Origin: Marsupella aquatica
Lineage: Eukaryota; Marchantiophyta
Direction of reading: 5' to 3'
NCBI GenBank assembly: GCA_973895155.1
Contig: OZ316895.1
Coordinates: 19,964,001 to 20,028,000, forward strand
DNA: 64,000 bases
In this document: one piece after another, positions 47,377 through 60,200 of the stretch
Position numbering within the stretch: position 1 is the stretch's first letter
How the letters are laid out: each line of letters opens with the position of its first letter
Made by a program: the position numbers and the translations under genes
The notes under the pieces: model-generated
Databases searched by the model: none
What the model was told of the DNA's origin: nothing
What the model saw: only the letters and a program-made list of their open reading frames with translations

Positions 47377-48908
47377 CTCTAAGGTCCTGGCGTGCAGCGT
47401 TGTTGTGCGTGTTTATATAATATATATATAGTCAAAAGACAATGCACATTTGCCGCATGCAATGGTGGAGAAAGGGTTGATGAGAGCAATCTAGGTCATT
47501 GTCGAGTAAAGCGGGTTTTTGCAGAATTTAGGGTTTGCACTTATTAAGTTGGTTTTCTTTGTGAATGTATAACTGCAAGGTTTCCTTTGTATTATCTTTT
47601 TCCTTTGTTAAGCTGTGCAGTAATGAGGTTTTGCAGTTTATGCAGTTATTGGTGGTAATTTACTCGTGACTTGGTTAAGTGCATTATCTACTTTGTAAAT
47701 GAAATCTCTTTGACGAAAGTTGCAATTAAAGAGGGTTTTGCGGTTATGTGCGGTTATGGAGCATGTGCTTAGCGGGTTTTGCTCGGTTCGACTTTCTCTC
47801 GATGTTTTGAGCCTTCAAGTTGCGTTTTCTTCCTCGTTTGCCGCTTCGCTTGACCTTCTGATCTCGTTTGTTTTTCACTCATGGCCATCCGTCCTCAGGT
47901 CTTCTCCTCTCTACTCGCTTCTTTGTGGCTTATGTCTTCGGCTTATTTCGCTGCTTTCGTGTTCCTGTTGCTTCGCAAGCATGTTGCCTCGATTCTTGAT
48001 TTGCGAAAAAGCTTACCTAATAGTCACGTTCCTTCGCAAAATTGTTCTTATTTTTGCCTGGTACTCGATCCAGGGTGCTCGATCCTTCTTTTCGCCTGGT
48101 ACTCAATCCAGGGTACTCGATCCTTCTTTTTTGCCTGGCACTCGATTCGATCTCCTTTGCGCTTCTTTCCCATTTTCGATCACTTTTCGAGATCTACTCG
48201 TGTCATCTCGCTTCGGCCTGCTTCGGTCCTTATGAAATTCTTGGGTCCTTTCATCTTCTTCTATCTACTTTGCTTTCAACTTATGGCTTCCCTTGCAAGT
48301 CATCATGTTTTGCCTTTATACGTAGTCTCGGTTTTGGTCCCTTTGCGAATCTCTCCGTCTCTTGCCTTCGGCATCTCCCTGTCATTCGTTTGGCATCATT
48401 GATCCTTGGTGATTGATGATTGGGGCCATGCTGATCTTCATGAGCTTTTTCTTCTATCCTTCTTTATCCTCTTTGTCTAGACTTAATGTGTGCTCGTCCT
48501 TTCTCTCGGAATTTTCTCTGTGCAGTAATTTCCTGCTCCAACAGTCAAAATCTCTTTCCTTCTCCCTCGCGGCCTTATCTGTGTGTGGCCTGATCTGCTT
48601 CAATCTTCCTTGTAATCTGTTAATGATTCAATGCTCCTTATCGCCTCCGATCTCCATAAGCCTTCGAAGGTTTCCTTCTCAATCTCTTCGATGCTTCATC
48701 GAGACCTTCTTTCTCTTAATCGTCGGAGGCCAGATCGAAGTTTTTTTTTTCTGTTTTCGAAAAGTTTGTATTCACGCTTCCTTTGGTTCACTTTCCTAAG
48801 GAAAAACGAGACCCATGTGCTCCATCTCTTATCACGCTTTGTTTTCCATTCGGCATAAAAAAAATTCAATTCTCCATGGTCTTCTTTTCGGCTCCGCTGG
48901 CTGAGACC
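47377..48908 (-). other. 5' leader of retroelement 2
   Basis: About 1.5 kb separates the primer site from gag, much longer than in compact copia elements. In element sense it is GA-rich. It contains about 2.6 units of a 39-bp repeat (48053-48152). A plus-strand open frame of about 170 codons (47881-48402) is antisense and low-complexity, so I do not call it a gene. Confidence 0.6.
48053..48152 (+). repeat. 39-bp tandem repeat in the element 2 leader
   Basis: Units start near 48053, 48092 and 48131. They share GCCTGGTACTC, ATCCAGGGT and CTCGATCCTTCTTT. The third unit is partial. Confidence 0.8.
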
Positions 48909-48922
48909 TCGTGCTGATAACG
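48909..48922 (-). other. Primer-binding site of retroelement 2, matching a tRNA-Ile anticodon arm
   Basis: Directly inside the 5' LTR the element-sense sequence is CGTTATCAGCACGA. It does not match the initiator-Met tRNA 3' end. It is complementary to the anticodon arm of plant tRNA-Ile(AAU) as I remember it, with C opposite the wobble base that is inosine in the mature tRNA. This suggests priming by an internal or cleaved tRNA, as in half-tRNA-primed hemiviruses. Confidence 0.6.
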
Positions 48923-49031
48923 TGTGAGAATGGAATGGAATGAACATGTGTATAGTCGGGAATAGGAGTACATATAGTGGGACCAGGGTGACCGGCTGGT
49001 CCGGTCGTCCGGTCAAAGGTAGAGTCTAACA
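48923..49031 (-). repeat. 5' LTR of retroelement 2
   Basis: This 109-bp copy is followed by CACAC at 49032-49036. It matches the 3' LTR at 108 of 109 positions. Confidence 0.95.
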
Positions 49032-49036
49032 CACAC
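49032..49036 (+). repeat. Target-site duplication, right (CACAC), retroelement 2
   Basis: This matches 42224-42228. Confidence 0.9.
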
Positions 49037-52000
49037 CTCATTTTGTAGAAAAGAAAAATTGCTTAGCGCCAAATTAGCTACACCGCTAAGTAAAACACAG
49101 GCTTTATCAGTTAACAGTAGTAAAATAGATAAGCATCAGCGGATAGATAGTATCTAAATTGCGTAGGCAGAGAAGAGTCTCATTTTCAATAGAAACTTGA
49201 TTTTGAGAAACAGAAGTAGAAGGAACCTAGAAGCGCAATGTAAGTCAAAAGCTTTTAGTTTGATAGGACTCACCATTTCAGCAATGTGGGACATGTATGG
49301 CAACACTATGATTTACGGGAAGGCTGTGACATTCCATTAAATGATGACAATTTTTGTGCTTTAGGGCCCAGTGTCCAAAAAGCTAGGCAAGGTAGAGATG
49401 AGCATAGAGTGTTGGCCTAGAAGCGCAATTGTGTAATCCATCAATGCAGGCATCCATGTCGGCCAGTTGGATTAGGGCGATATATGTTCACTTTCTATGT
49501 ACAAGTTAGCTATGTGGTGTACCAAATATGGGAAGAGGCTGGATCCTAGTTGTTTGGCATCAATGGGCTGGAATTCATGAGCGAGGCAACCAAGAGAGAA
49601 CTTGTAACTCTGCCATGAATGAATGTTGGGCAATAAAAGTAACACAAAACAAGGGAAGAGGAACCAGACAGATATTAGGGTTCCATAAAATGATCACCAG
49701 TTCAACATATCGACAGAAGAAAGAGGGGACTAGTAACGCTACTAGTGGAGGAAAGAGAAGAAATGGAGACAGCTATAGAATAACTCAAGCTCAAGACACC
49801 AAAAACGAATGAATCCATTGAGGATGACAACTCAGAAGCAGAACTAGGAGCAGAACCAAATGAATGGAAGGACGACCAGGAAAGTTATGTGTGGTTCTGT
49901 AACTAATAACAGTTAATAGTCAGAAACAATCAACAAGTAGAAATAATTAACAATCAGCAATTAGTCTTAGTTGAATAAAAGATTTACAAAACTGAATAAA
50001 GGGTTTGGCAGTTGCAACTGTCAACAGTTAAGTCAAAGACAGGTATGTCTGGACCAGAGTAGAAAAGTATAGGTCAGTTTGGAAGAAAGTGATAAAGGTC
50101 ATTTGTTGTGCAAACTTTCCAGGACCAGAGACTAAAGAGGAAGCCTAGGAAGAGGTCATGCCGGATTGCTAGACCTGGAGGTAGAAATGGAAGCCCATGG
50201 AAGAAAAACCATGTAAAAGAAATTGATTCAAACTCTTGAATAGTTGATGTTGTTGAAGCCTATTTGCAAAACTGCAGGGAGCATTTGATTACATAGTTTA
50301 TGTTTCTTGAATGCAAGTAGGTATAAAGGAAAGAAATTGATTGTGAAGAAAATATGGCTAGAAATGCTCACATTTGATAATGGGAAACATAATGATGTGG
50401 CTGGAGCGGTTCTTAAGAAGGATTGACATTATATTGCATGTGAAAATTGTAATTGCAACCCATTAAGAAATCTTTTAAGTTGGAAGGATTAGAATTTTGC
50501 AAGTAATGTTTAAGGAAGAAGACCCAAAGGAGTGAGAAATGAAAAAAAAACCCACCTTTGCTTGGTCATTTAAGCCAAGGAACTGAAATTGAAAACTTTA
50601 TTGAGTTTCTTATTTTACCCTGATAAATGTTGTAGTAGTTGAAGAGTTTCTCTACTCGTCATTATTTTAAAATGTGTAGATTAAATAGAAAATTCAAATA
50701 GATACCAGAAGATACTAATGTATCAAGCACAACTCATCCAAATGTTATTTTCTTTCACATCTATTTTACAACTTTATAAATTATTTGTTTATTTGAAATG
50801 TTACTTTTTAGTTTTCCATTATTTAGTTAGGAGGTTTAATTGTTTTTCTTTGCCTTACATCAAACACAAATAGTCAAATTTGGTTCTTCTTGCATAACCA
50901 TTGTTCTTGTTTGTGACCAATATTGCTGATGTGGCTACACAAGCATCCAGGAATTTTGGAATGAGCTTCCCATGGGGTCTGTAAAAAGTGCAACTAGCAA
51001 TTGAGTTTTAAAAGTTTAAATTTTAGTTTCTTCCCCATCTAACATTGGACTCTGACTTATGGATGTGCTGCTAGAAGCGGGGAATGCATGAGATTGCCTT
51101 GGGGAGATATTGGAGTGTCAGGCTCATTGTGAACTGCTTGTTTGTGTGACAGACTCATTTGATATATGCTTGCAAAGTTCTGCATTACTTGTTGATATAG
51201 GTCATTGTGTTGATGTAATGGCCTCATTTTCTGCTATACTAACTCCATTTGTTTAGTGTAAGTTGCCTGGCTGCAAAGTTGTGTGTGGTTGAAGGATGGG
51301 AGAGTGCAATGAAGGAGAAGTGATATTTGTTGAGGGAGGGGAGGTTAGCTCGGAGACCTTGACATCCTCTTCCTGGATGAGCTTACCCAACCTTACGGCT
51401 TTAAGTTATGGATCTGAGTTGTCTTTTGTGTTTAATGATACAAATTCCACTGGACAGTCTTCATGTACAATGCAGTTGTGTTCACCTCACAATGAGCCAA
51501 ATTTTGTGCCTCTTAGTGACCCAATTGAGACCCAATGCAGGTTGAAGTCCCTGTTGAAGTAAATGTCCAAGGATTTAGGGTACTTGCTGACCCTTCCTTG
51601 TGGGATGCAGGGAAAGGGAAAGAGAAGCATGAATCTATCTGAGCACAATTATTCATGGGCTACTAATAGTGCTAACTTGCTAAGGAAGGTATGACAAATG
51701 GGCACAAGTAGCCCACTTGGAGATTTGTCTTTCAAGATGCTAGATGAGCTTCTTAGAAATGTTTTATTTCCCTGGTTTTGTAACTAGATGGCCAGCAATG
51801 TCCTTCATCTTTGCTAGTGGGCAAGATGAACATTTACAACTGTGTTATCAAACACTTGATAGAAATTTCAATATCTTCAAGCATGAATGTTTTATGAAAA
51901 CCCTCTTGGTTTTGAAAGCTGATATCCTGAAGACAAAGGAGCATTCTATTGGAATATATTGATAGGTATATATCAAGCCTCACACAGAAGATGGAAAAAA

Positions 52001-54400
52001 CAATTTTAATTGAATTGGATCACAAGATGAACTTCTCTCACGGTGGTCCAAAATGCTCAGCATTTTTCTTCCTTATGCGGTTGGGAATTGGTGGAGGACA
52101 AGAGTAGTGGGAGCTCCATCACAATGATGTCAATGTGGTATATATATGGTCACTGCATATAATAAAAGTAAAAACTCAAAATTCGTTCCCCTAAAGAGCA
52201 AAACAGAATGGGAATGGAGTGTTTTAACACAAATGAGTGGTTTAACGAGGAAACTCAACCTCTTCCACATTTGAAACCAAAATGCACAATTAACAAAAGA
52301 CAAGGAAATATAATTCTCTTTCATAGAATATAACTATAGGACCTTTAAAATCAGGCTTTAGCACTGCGCTACCTCCATCACCATAGCTTATGGAAGGATA
52401 TGGCCACTTTAAGATGTTAAAAGGTACACAAAACCCCTCTCTGATTGCTTCCCAAATTTATACTCTCATTTCTCCTCCTTCTAGTAGTAGTTCACCAAGC
52501 CCACAAAGATCTTTCGGGACATTATGCGCAGTCCCAACTAGTAAACTGCCGGCAACAGGATTCAATACTCTGGCGATGCGCAACTTGGTATGAATGCTAG
52601 TAGTCTTTGTTTGCCAATGGCGGTACTAAAACGCATGAGAATGGACTTTTACCCTAGAAAGCTGGAAATGAATTCCCCTCTAGACTTCCACAAATTCTTA
52701 CCAATCATACATGGTCAAAGATATTTTGGACAACTCTAGAGTTTCATAAGGAAAGAGTTTCATATATTGGATCTCAAGCCACTGCTATCTATGATCCAAG
52801 ATACAAATCACATGTATTTATGTAGTTTTACTTCCATATCCAAATTCCTCATTGAATCTAATATAGAAGGAAGTAAGTCTCCTTTTATTCACTTAAGGAG
52901 CGACATTCAAAATATGTCTTAAATAGTTTCCATAATCAATGTCAAAGGGACAATCTCTTCGGCTAAGATATGCAAGAACTAACTTACCTAACTAGTGTAT
53001 CACCCTTCCTTATATAATGCCTCAAGCAAGGATGGTCAAGAGGAAATGAAAAGGTGTAACTTTTCACTCCTTGAAAATCAAAAACTAACTAAAATAAATA
53101 TTAAGGATATCCTTGGAAAGATGGAAAGACATACCTCTTCATCCTCCAAAGAAAACTAATATGTAAAACAAAGTAGAACTAATTAAAACTTGATGTAATT
53201 AAATGCAAATATAACAATCAACTAACATAGACCTGATCAAAAACCAAGAAATCCAACTCCAAAAAAGTCTTGAACTGTGCCAGCAAGTAGATTATACTCC
53301 AAAGATCATGCTTGCAAATTTCCAGCTGAACTGAGGTTCTGGAAAGTTTTCAAATAAATAGGAGCTTTAGTGATATCCTTTTGTAAGTCACCAAATGACT
53401 TAAATGCAATCAAAAAGCTCCAAAAAGTTTTGAAAGTTCCTCATTTCACCATTTCTTCCTCCTTTTTTAAGGATTCTTAGATATGTGGCATAGGAAGGAT
53501 AGGCCACTGTCTGGTAAGGATAAACCTTTGATTCCTAGTGAATTATTTTGTTTGTCTTTGAATTAGATTAACATGATTGAGGTGTCTGTCTTACTCATGC
53601 ATCTGCCCTAGGTGATGTCTTTGTAGTTTTGAGGAGAGGCAGAGCAAGAAAGGCTCATACACTCTCAAAAGATATAACAAGGAGCAGTTCTGGAAAGTCC
53701 TGCCACAACATGATTTTGTGTTCACAGTGAAACAGTACCTGCGCCACATGCCACTACTTGACAAGGGGACAAATTAAACTTGACTTGTTCATGGGCGCAA
53801 TCACTAATCCTATTGCCAATGTCCGGTACAATAAGGTACATTACATTTCAAAGGAGAGAGCCAATGCGTGGCCCGTGAACATGCTCAAGCTAGTTGGCTG
53901 CCTACAGAATGATCTGTCCAGCAGTCAATCTGGACGAGTGACTGCTGAGTCCTTAAGGAACTCAAATGCCTTCACACCTCTAATCAGGACCGAGGGTGCG
54001 TGAAAACAGACGGTTGCAGTTGGCAAGAGCTCCCAGAAGTAGTAAAGGTATGTATTGTTGTGTGTGATTATGATTTTGTTTGATGTGTCAATCCTGTTTT
54101 CCTACCTCAATGCAAAATACATGAAATATAATGAAATCAATTTTGTTTTAAACCAGCCAAGTGCACCCCTTCAATAAACGTGTTCTAACCTGCCACTTGA
54201 TCATGGGTCCAAAATATTTGCAAAACTGTCAACACCTTGCAATGGGGCTTAACTCTCCCTTAGAGTCTGTTAAATTCACCACTTATGCCCCTTCTTATCG
54301 TTGTCCGGGTTCTTTGGACGGGCGAATAATAGGACATGAAGTCTCTTCCTCCTTAACTCATTACTTTCTCACTCACACACCCAATTGGGTAGTTTTATTT
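49037..54400. other. AT-rich gene-poor region
   Basis: No intact gene is seen. A plus-strand frame at 51,296-51,562 (88 codons, MGECNEGEVIFVEGGE) is followed by related-looking but stop-broken sequence to about 51,960. It might be a decayed gene but matches no family I know. Another short frame at 53,758-54,003 is also unrecognised. Confidence 0.45.
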
Positions 54401-57250
54401 CCACCGCTGGAAAGATAACCTCGAAGGGTGGCTATCGCTCCCACGCTTCCCCACTGGAAAGCACTCGCACAAATCCGCTTCCGATCTCAACACGACAAGC
54501 ATGCACCCACAGTCAAGCAGTCCCTGTAGACTCTTAATAGTGCCGTCACACATGAGGGTCCCCTGCTTCCTTTCCGGAGGAGGTCAGGACTGTCACCTTC
54601 TATCACAACAAGACAAGTACTAGTCCTATTCTCATCCACACACTTCCAGCTTCCCCTCTCTGGTGTTGCGTCGCTGTCGAGTCTACATACATACTTACTA
54701 GATTCATATTTCACTAGACAGCAACATCAAGCCTGAGGTTTACACACAAGCCTTTACTATAGGAAATAATACAAGTTCAGATCACAACGTCTCCCTTGAT
54801 CCTCTCCTGGCTCCCCATCTAGTGGACTAGCTCTCTGGCCATCCTTCCTAGTGCATCAAGCTCATGTTGTTGCCCTCCAAGGAAGAGCCCCGCCCCCAAG
54901 CTCTCAGCCAAGAAGATGACCCCTTGAACAAGTGAGGAGGCAGCCCCCTAATTCTCCTCTTTATTCAAACACCCCAGGGCTCCAAACCAAACCCACGCCA
55001 AACCAAACCAAGCCTAAGGTGCTAACTCAGGTTAGTAGTTACCGCGAACTTAACCCAAGTGTAACTACTTTCCCGCTAAAGTTTAACCCGGGTTAAGTTT
55101 CTATTTTACCACAGGTTAACTTAACTACAAGGTCCAGCACTCTGGTTTCCACAGAAGACCTTAACAGCGGCAACCTCTCGGTGAGACGAGTAACCAGGGT
55201 AGCCCCTTGGTAACTCTTACAACTAACCGAGTCGTAAACAGTGGTGGACCTTCTCAACGCCCTTACCAATCCCAGCACTCACGCCTAAGTGCCCTTGGTG
55301 CCCGAACGCCTCCACGGAATACCTTGAGCAAGTAAACTAGTGCCCCTTGCACCGCCAGCGGCCCCTCCCATACGAAGCCGCACTTGCTCTCTAACATGAC
55401 CGCTACTCAACGGTTCTCCCTATCTGCACAAGCAACCAAGCACCTCGGTAAGTAACCCTTCAGGATCTAGAACTCGCCAAGTCTAGCATCCTACTCAAGC
55501 TCAATAGACATTGGTAAATAGGTCAACGATAGGTCCTCCCGATGCCATAAGCCGGAACCAGAACTCACGCCCACTGTTTGTCCAGAACAGCTCCTTCCTT
55601 GGGCGTGGCTTGGGTTCCCCCTCGTACCTATCCATCACCAACTGACCGCCCTGACCCTAGGACATGCTCATGGCCCAAATAGCGTAGCTTGTTCTAAAGC
55701 TTGTCCCAAGCTTGTCCCAACACGTCGGGACCATAATGGCCCCGATCCTAGAATCCACTCCCGGTTCACCTCACTGATGGTCTAGGGGCCAAACACTCTT
55801 GGGACTCAACCTCCACACCTACTTGGCCTTGCCTCCCCAACGCAAGTACCCTTGGGAGACTGAACGCGGCTTGGCTGCTGTTCGACAGGATTTGGCAAGC
55901 GGGCGAGTTAACACCTGCAAACCCTGATACCCCAAGGTACCTCTGGACCTAGTTGAGCTCAAGAGGGCGTAGCCCTCAAGAGCTTTCCAACGCACCCAAG
56001 AAGTACTCCAACGGACTTCCCGTTGGGAAGGTATCGCCATTTCCGTTTGGTGGTTTCCCTTAGTGTCGCGACCGCCGCGACTCACGACTTCGGCTCGCCC
56101 TTAGCCCCTTGGGAGACACCACTCCCCTCGTATATGTTTCTGGAGACCTACCACCCCCGGACCAGTTTTGGTCCCTAAACGTACATTTGACCCCCAACCC
56201 GGAACCTATCTCGCATAATGGGCACGCCACCAACTGGCAACGCCCATAACTTTCTCGTTAGGCATCCGCAAGCGGAGTGCCTTAGCCCGTTGTGATCGGA
56301 CCGACCCAGTGCTCATGCCTAGGCCCTCAGGTCTCATCGCCACTCGAGGCCCCCGACCGGCCCAACCCGGATCGGGCCCTAACTTGCGCCCCAAGCGTCC
56401 GTTGCCCATTGCGTCAACTCCATTGGCCTTGGGCCCAAGAGGAGCTCACACTCAAGCCCTCAGAACTCAAAGTCCATCCGGAGGTCCAGACGGCCATCCT
56501 TGAGCCCGGCCCATTTCCCCTTGACCTGACCAGCTATCAGCTAGTCCAAGTCCTTAGTGTGTGTCCCCAGCTTGGCTCCTTGCCTCGCTAGTGCCACGTC
56601 TCATTGCCCACAAGTCTCCCCATGCTAAGTCCTATCCGGGCCTGGACCATAAGGGAGTTCGGCGTCAGAGTCAGCGACGTCGGAGCTAAGTGTTAAGGTA
56701 GTCGAGTTCCGCGACTTAAACTGACTGGAACACAATATTTCTCACGGTAACAACTCCAAGCTCAGCCTACAACTGAGGATTAATATGTCACTGAGTTTCG
56801 GGTTATCATTGAGTCTCGGGTTTTGCCGCTGAGACTCGGGTTACCGCAGAAGTACATGTCAGCTTTTACACAATTGTAAACTTACCCGAATAGTACAACT
56901 ACCGCTTGAGTTGGTTCCAACTAGAATGCTGGCATTAGCAGTTATTCTATGGCTACTGTGCAAGTGCAAGGCCAAGCTATCTAGCAACAACTCATCATAT
57001 ACCAGCACCCATCAAGTGTTGGGCTTCATAATAGCCCGACAACTTATTACAAATAGTGGTTTTCAAGCCTTCATGAAAACTCCTTAGCACATCCTATTGG
57101 GATAAAAAAAACAGTCTCCCGGGCCTCCATGAAGTCGAGGCACCCCTGCTGGGCCCTCCCCTGGTCTCCCTGGTCCCCCTGCTGGCCTCGAACCGGCTCC
57201 AAAAGTCCCTCAAACCCGGTTGCAGGATGTTGTTTCAGTTTAGTTAGAGT
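54400..57250. other. GC-rich island, probable degraded LTR-element sequence
   Basis: Base composition changes sharply here, with long runs of C-rich text and no coding frame of a known family. Phrases such as CATAACTTTCTCGTTAGGCAT resemble LTR text of large plant retrotransposons. A perfect palindrome TTAACCCGGGTTAA sits at 55083-55096. Three short copies of a CTGAGTCTCGGGTT-like motif lie at about 56,790-56,845. No matching second LTR, primer site or pol domain is in the window, so the assignment is tentative. Confidence 0.3.
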
Positions 57251-60200
57251 TGTTGTGAGCTATTCAAATGAAAAGTTCAGATAGCCTTACTAACCACAAT
57301 AGTAAAACTCCAAGGTCTCAACTTCGATCAGCCAACTCATAGCAACAAGCTAAGCAGCGAACACCATAGCAACAAGCTCAATTAAACACAAACTCCTTTG
57401 GAGCTTCGAACTTAAATCGAGCCTCTTCAGTAACAACACAGCAGCACTTGACAGCAGCGAGCTCCTAAGTGGCACCAAGCTCTCAGCATCAAGTAGCAAG
57501 ATCAAGCTCTTCTTTCATCAACGCAACACCTAGTTAGCAGCAAGCTCTATTCAATACATGCTCAGTACTACGCTCATCTCCAGCAGCTTGAAGCTGCTCA
57601 CTAATCCTAGCAACAAAAGCTCTTTGGTAGAGTAATCAACAATTCAATTCAATTGCAAATGGCAGCACTGCAGCAGCGAGGCTCAATTGAACGGCAGCAT
57701 TGAGTCTCCATCCACCCAATCCACACCCAACCATCTCCTTATCTCCCTGTGCCTGAAATCAACCTCCTTGTGTGTGCTCTTCGAGTTTCATGAGTCAACT
57801 CAATTTGTATTATGGAAGGAGTTGATTCTGCTTAATTGCACCTGGCTGCCATCCTGCTTGAATTTTGTTGTTTCCCCATCACTGCTACGTAGTTTTCTTT
57901 TGAAATCTTGTCCTTATGAAAAGGGCTTAGGTGGTGACACCTGGCCTTTTTCACTAACCCTCATAGCATTATTTCCTTGTATTCCATTACTCCTACGGTA
58001 TCCCATTTGAGTATACTTATAAAGGGATCCCGGTTTCGTAAATCTCCAATAGTGTGCTTGGACCTTCGTTTTACTTGAATTGTTGCTAGTGAGTTCCTTG
58101 AACCTAAAACTAACTACCTACTAAATTTCTAGCTCTAACTCTATTCTGAGACTTTTATCTAATTCTGCTAAGTCGACCATCTTTTTTATTTACGGTCAAT
58201 TTTATTTAAACTACTAATGTTAACCTAATAAATTCTAACCTAACTTGTCTTTTCCTAACTCAGTTCGGCAACCCATACTAAATCATCTTGGCCCCCTACC
58301 ACTTACTATTCATCTCTTTGTTCTCCTAACCCTAATTTATTGCTAACCATGGTTATTTCTAACTGCAGTTACATCATTTTAACTCTAGTTAAACAACTAT
58401 TACTAAATTTGGCATCCGAAAAAAACATCATGCATGCATGTCATCCTCCACATTGTGCATTGGAAATGCGTTTGGGGAGTGGTCTGGTACCTGATCTTTT
58501 TAGGAGCACTCGGTTGAGAGAATTGAACAATTTCCTTTGCAGAGTTTCCAGCTGAGTTTAGTGCACTTAGTTGGCAAACTCTTGGCAAGGGTCAGTCCAG
58601 TTGGCAGTCTTTCATCCATTGCAAGGAGTAACAAATTTCATTTGAAAAGGGATCACAATAGCAAATAGAATGGCATCACCATAGTGATATTGTTTCTAGC
58701 ATTTCAATTTTAATAGATGTTTTTGAGAACTTGAAGCCCGGATGGACAGTCTTGTTTGCCAAACTTCTCGTATACCCACTCAAATATACTTTAGCAACCC
58801 AAATGAACTGCAGCCAAATCCTCTTTTCTGCTCACATAGTACATACTACACCTAGAAGTGAAATGTGACAAGCTAACAAGACAATCATCTTTGGAAATCT
58901 GTAGATCGCTCAAAACTCAATGAAGCTTGGATGATTACATGGGGCTCAATGGAAAGATCTTTCTAAGCAGATTCTAACAAGCCCAAAAAATTAAGCTTCC
59001 ACTGGGTATTGAGAGAGATACTAAACGTCAAAGGTAACTCAAAACTTCCAAAAGGGGTTGGTGTGGACAGTATTCTTAAGAAATTTACATCACTTTCAAT
59101 TTTTCATCAAAACTAGATTTCCTTGGAATTCATCAAAACTAGATTTAACAGACTGGTTTGAAAGATATTGTCAAACCTTTCCTAACTAGCCCAAGCCTCT
59201 CCTATTCTGTTGATAGAGGACATTATTGAAGGTCAAACTTTGCTCTTGAAAAAGTTTTCGGGACTGACACACGAAGGGTGTCAAATGAGTGATGTAAAAG
59301 ATGTCACTATCCATGGGGTTTGCAAGGTTCACTGACTCTGTCCATGGCACCCATCATTCTCCAGTTTGGAACAAAATCATAGAGGCCTGTAAAACTGCCA
59401 AAGTTTAAACCTGCTACAGAAAATAAAACAAGAAGTTCATTCAGGATATTTGACAGATTATACTATAAGTAAACAAGACAGGGGATTAAGGCAACCGACA
59501 GAACACTATACGAACTTGCAGGACTAAGCATTGCTCTGATACAGAAATGCTTTCCTGGTGAGAGCTATATAAAGTTGTGGACAATTCAACATCAGAAAAG
59601 TTAGAATTGAACTCAATAATTTTCCTAAAGAGGGTGTGGTTGGGAGGAGGATTTGTAGTTTTATTCTGTGCTGGGGTGTTCCACAAACAATTTAGATTTA
59701 CAGGGAGAAAGGCGGGGATTTGGCATGTTCTCCCTACCATTTCACTCGACAGCAAGTGTTTCCTGGTTTGCGTTATTTCACGCACAAAGTTGATCAAGAA
59801 AGAGCTTGAAATGGGTGACAGAAGCCTGCGAAAAAGTTCAGTGAGACAATTTCGTGGTGCTATTCAACCGTGCAAACCTTCCTAAGCAAATTTTCTCACT
59901 TGCTTGTAAATAGGATCCACATCGAGATTGAACAATTTTACCGTTTCGACTGTGTGGTCTTTCATTCATTGCTCGAGATGAGTATTTCGTTTTCTTTCAT
60001 GCTCAACTGGCAGGACCCTGTTCGCCATTCGACCTTTGAGTAAACAAGTTACAATATGCGAAGATTCAGTCTCTACTTCATGAATAAACCTGTCAAAATC
60101 GAAGCGGTCTCTCCCTATATATAATTGTCTCGAGTCCTTCCACTGCTGCAATGAATCATTTTAATTCTTCCCACATAAATTATTTAGTAGCCAGAGACTA

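Larger units (their letters stand above)
42229..49031 (-). mobile_element. Ty1/copia LTR retrotransposon, element 2 (complete structure, coding-defective)
   Basis: The element is 6,803 bp in minus orientation with unusually short 109-bp LTRs that differ at one position. It has CACAC target duplications, a polypurine tract, a non-standard primer-binding site and copia domain order (Gag, protease, integrase, RT, RNase H). It is unrelated in LTR and primer site to element 1. The lineage is not assigned. A leader of about 1.5 kb precedes gag. The coding frame carries six stops and one frameshifting duplication. Confidence 0.96.

Noticed and set aside
47881-48402. Two overlapping plus-strand frames of 170-plus codons, Phe/Ser/Leu-rich
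   Set aside because: They lie in the GA-rich leader of element 2 on the opposite strand. The hydrophobic look comes from CT-rich DNA, and the 39-bp repeat inflates them.
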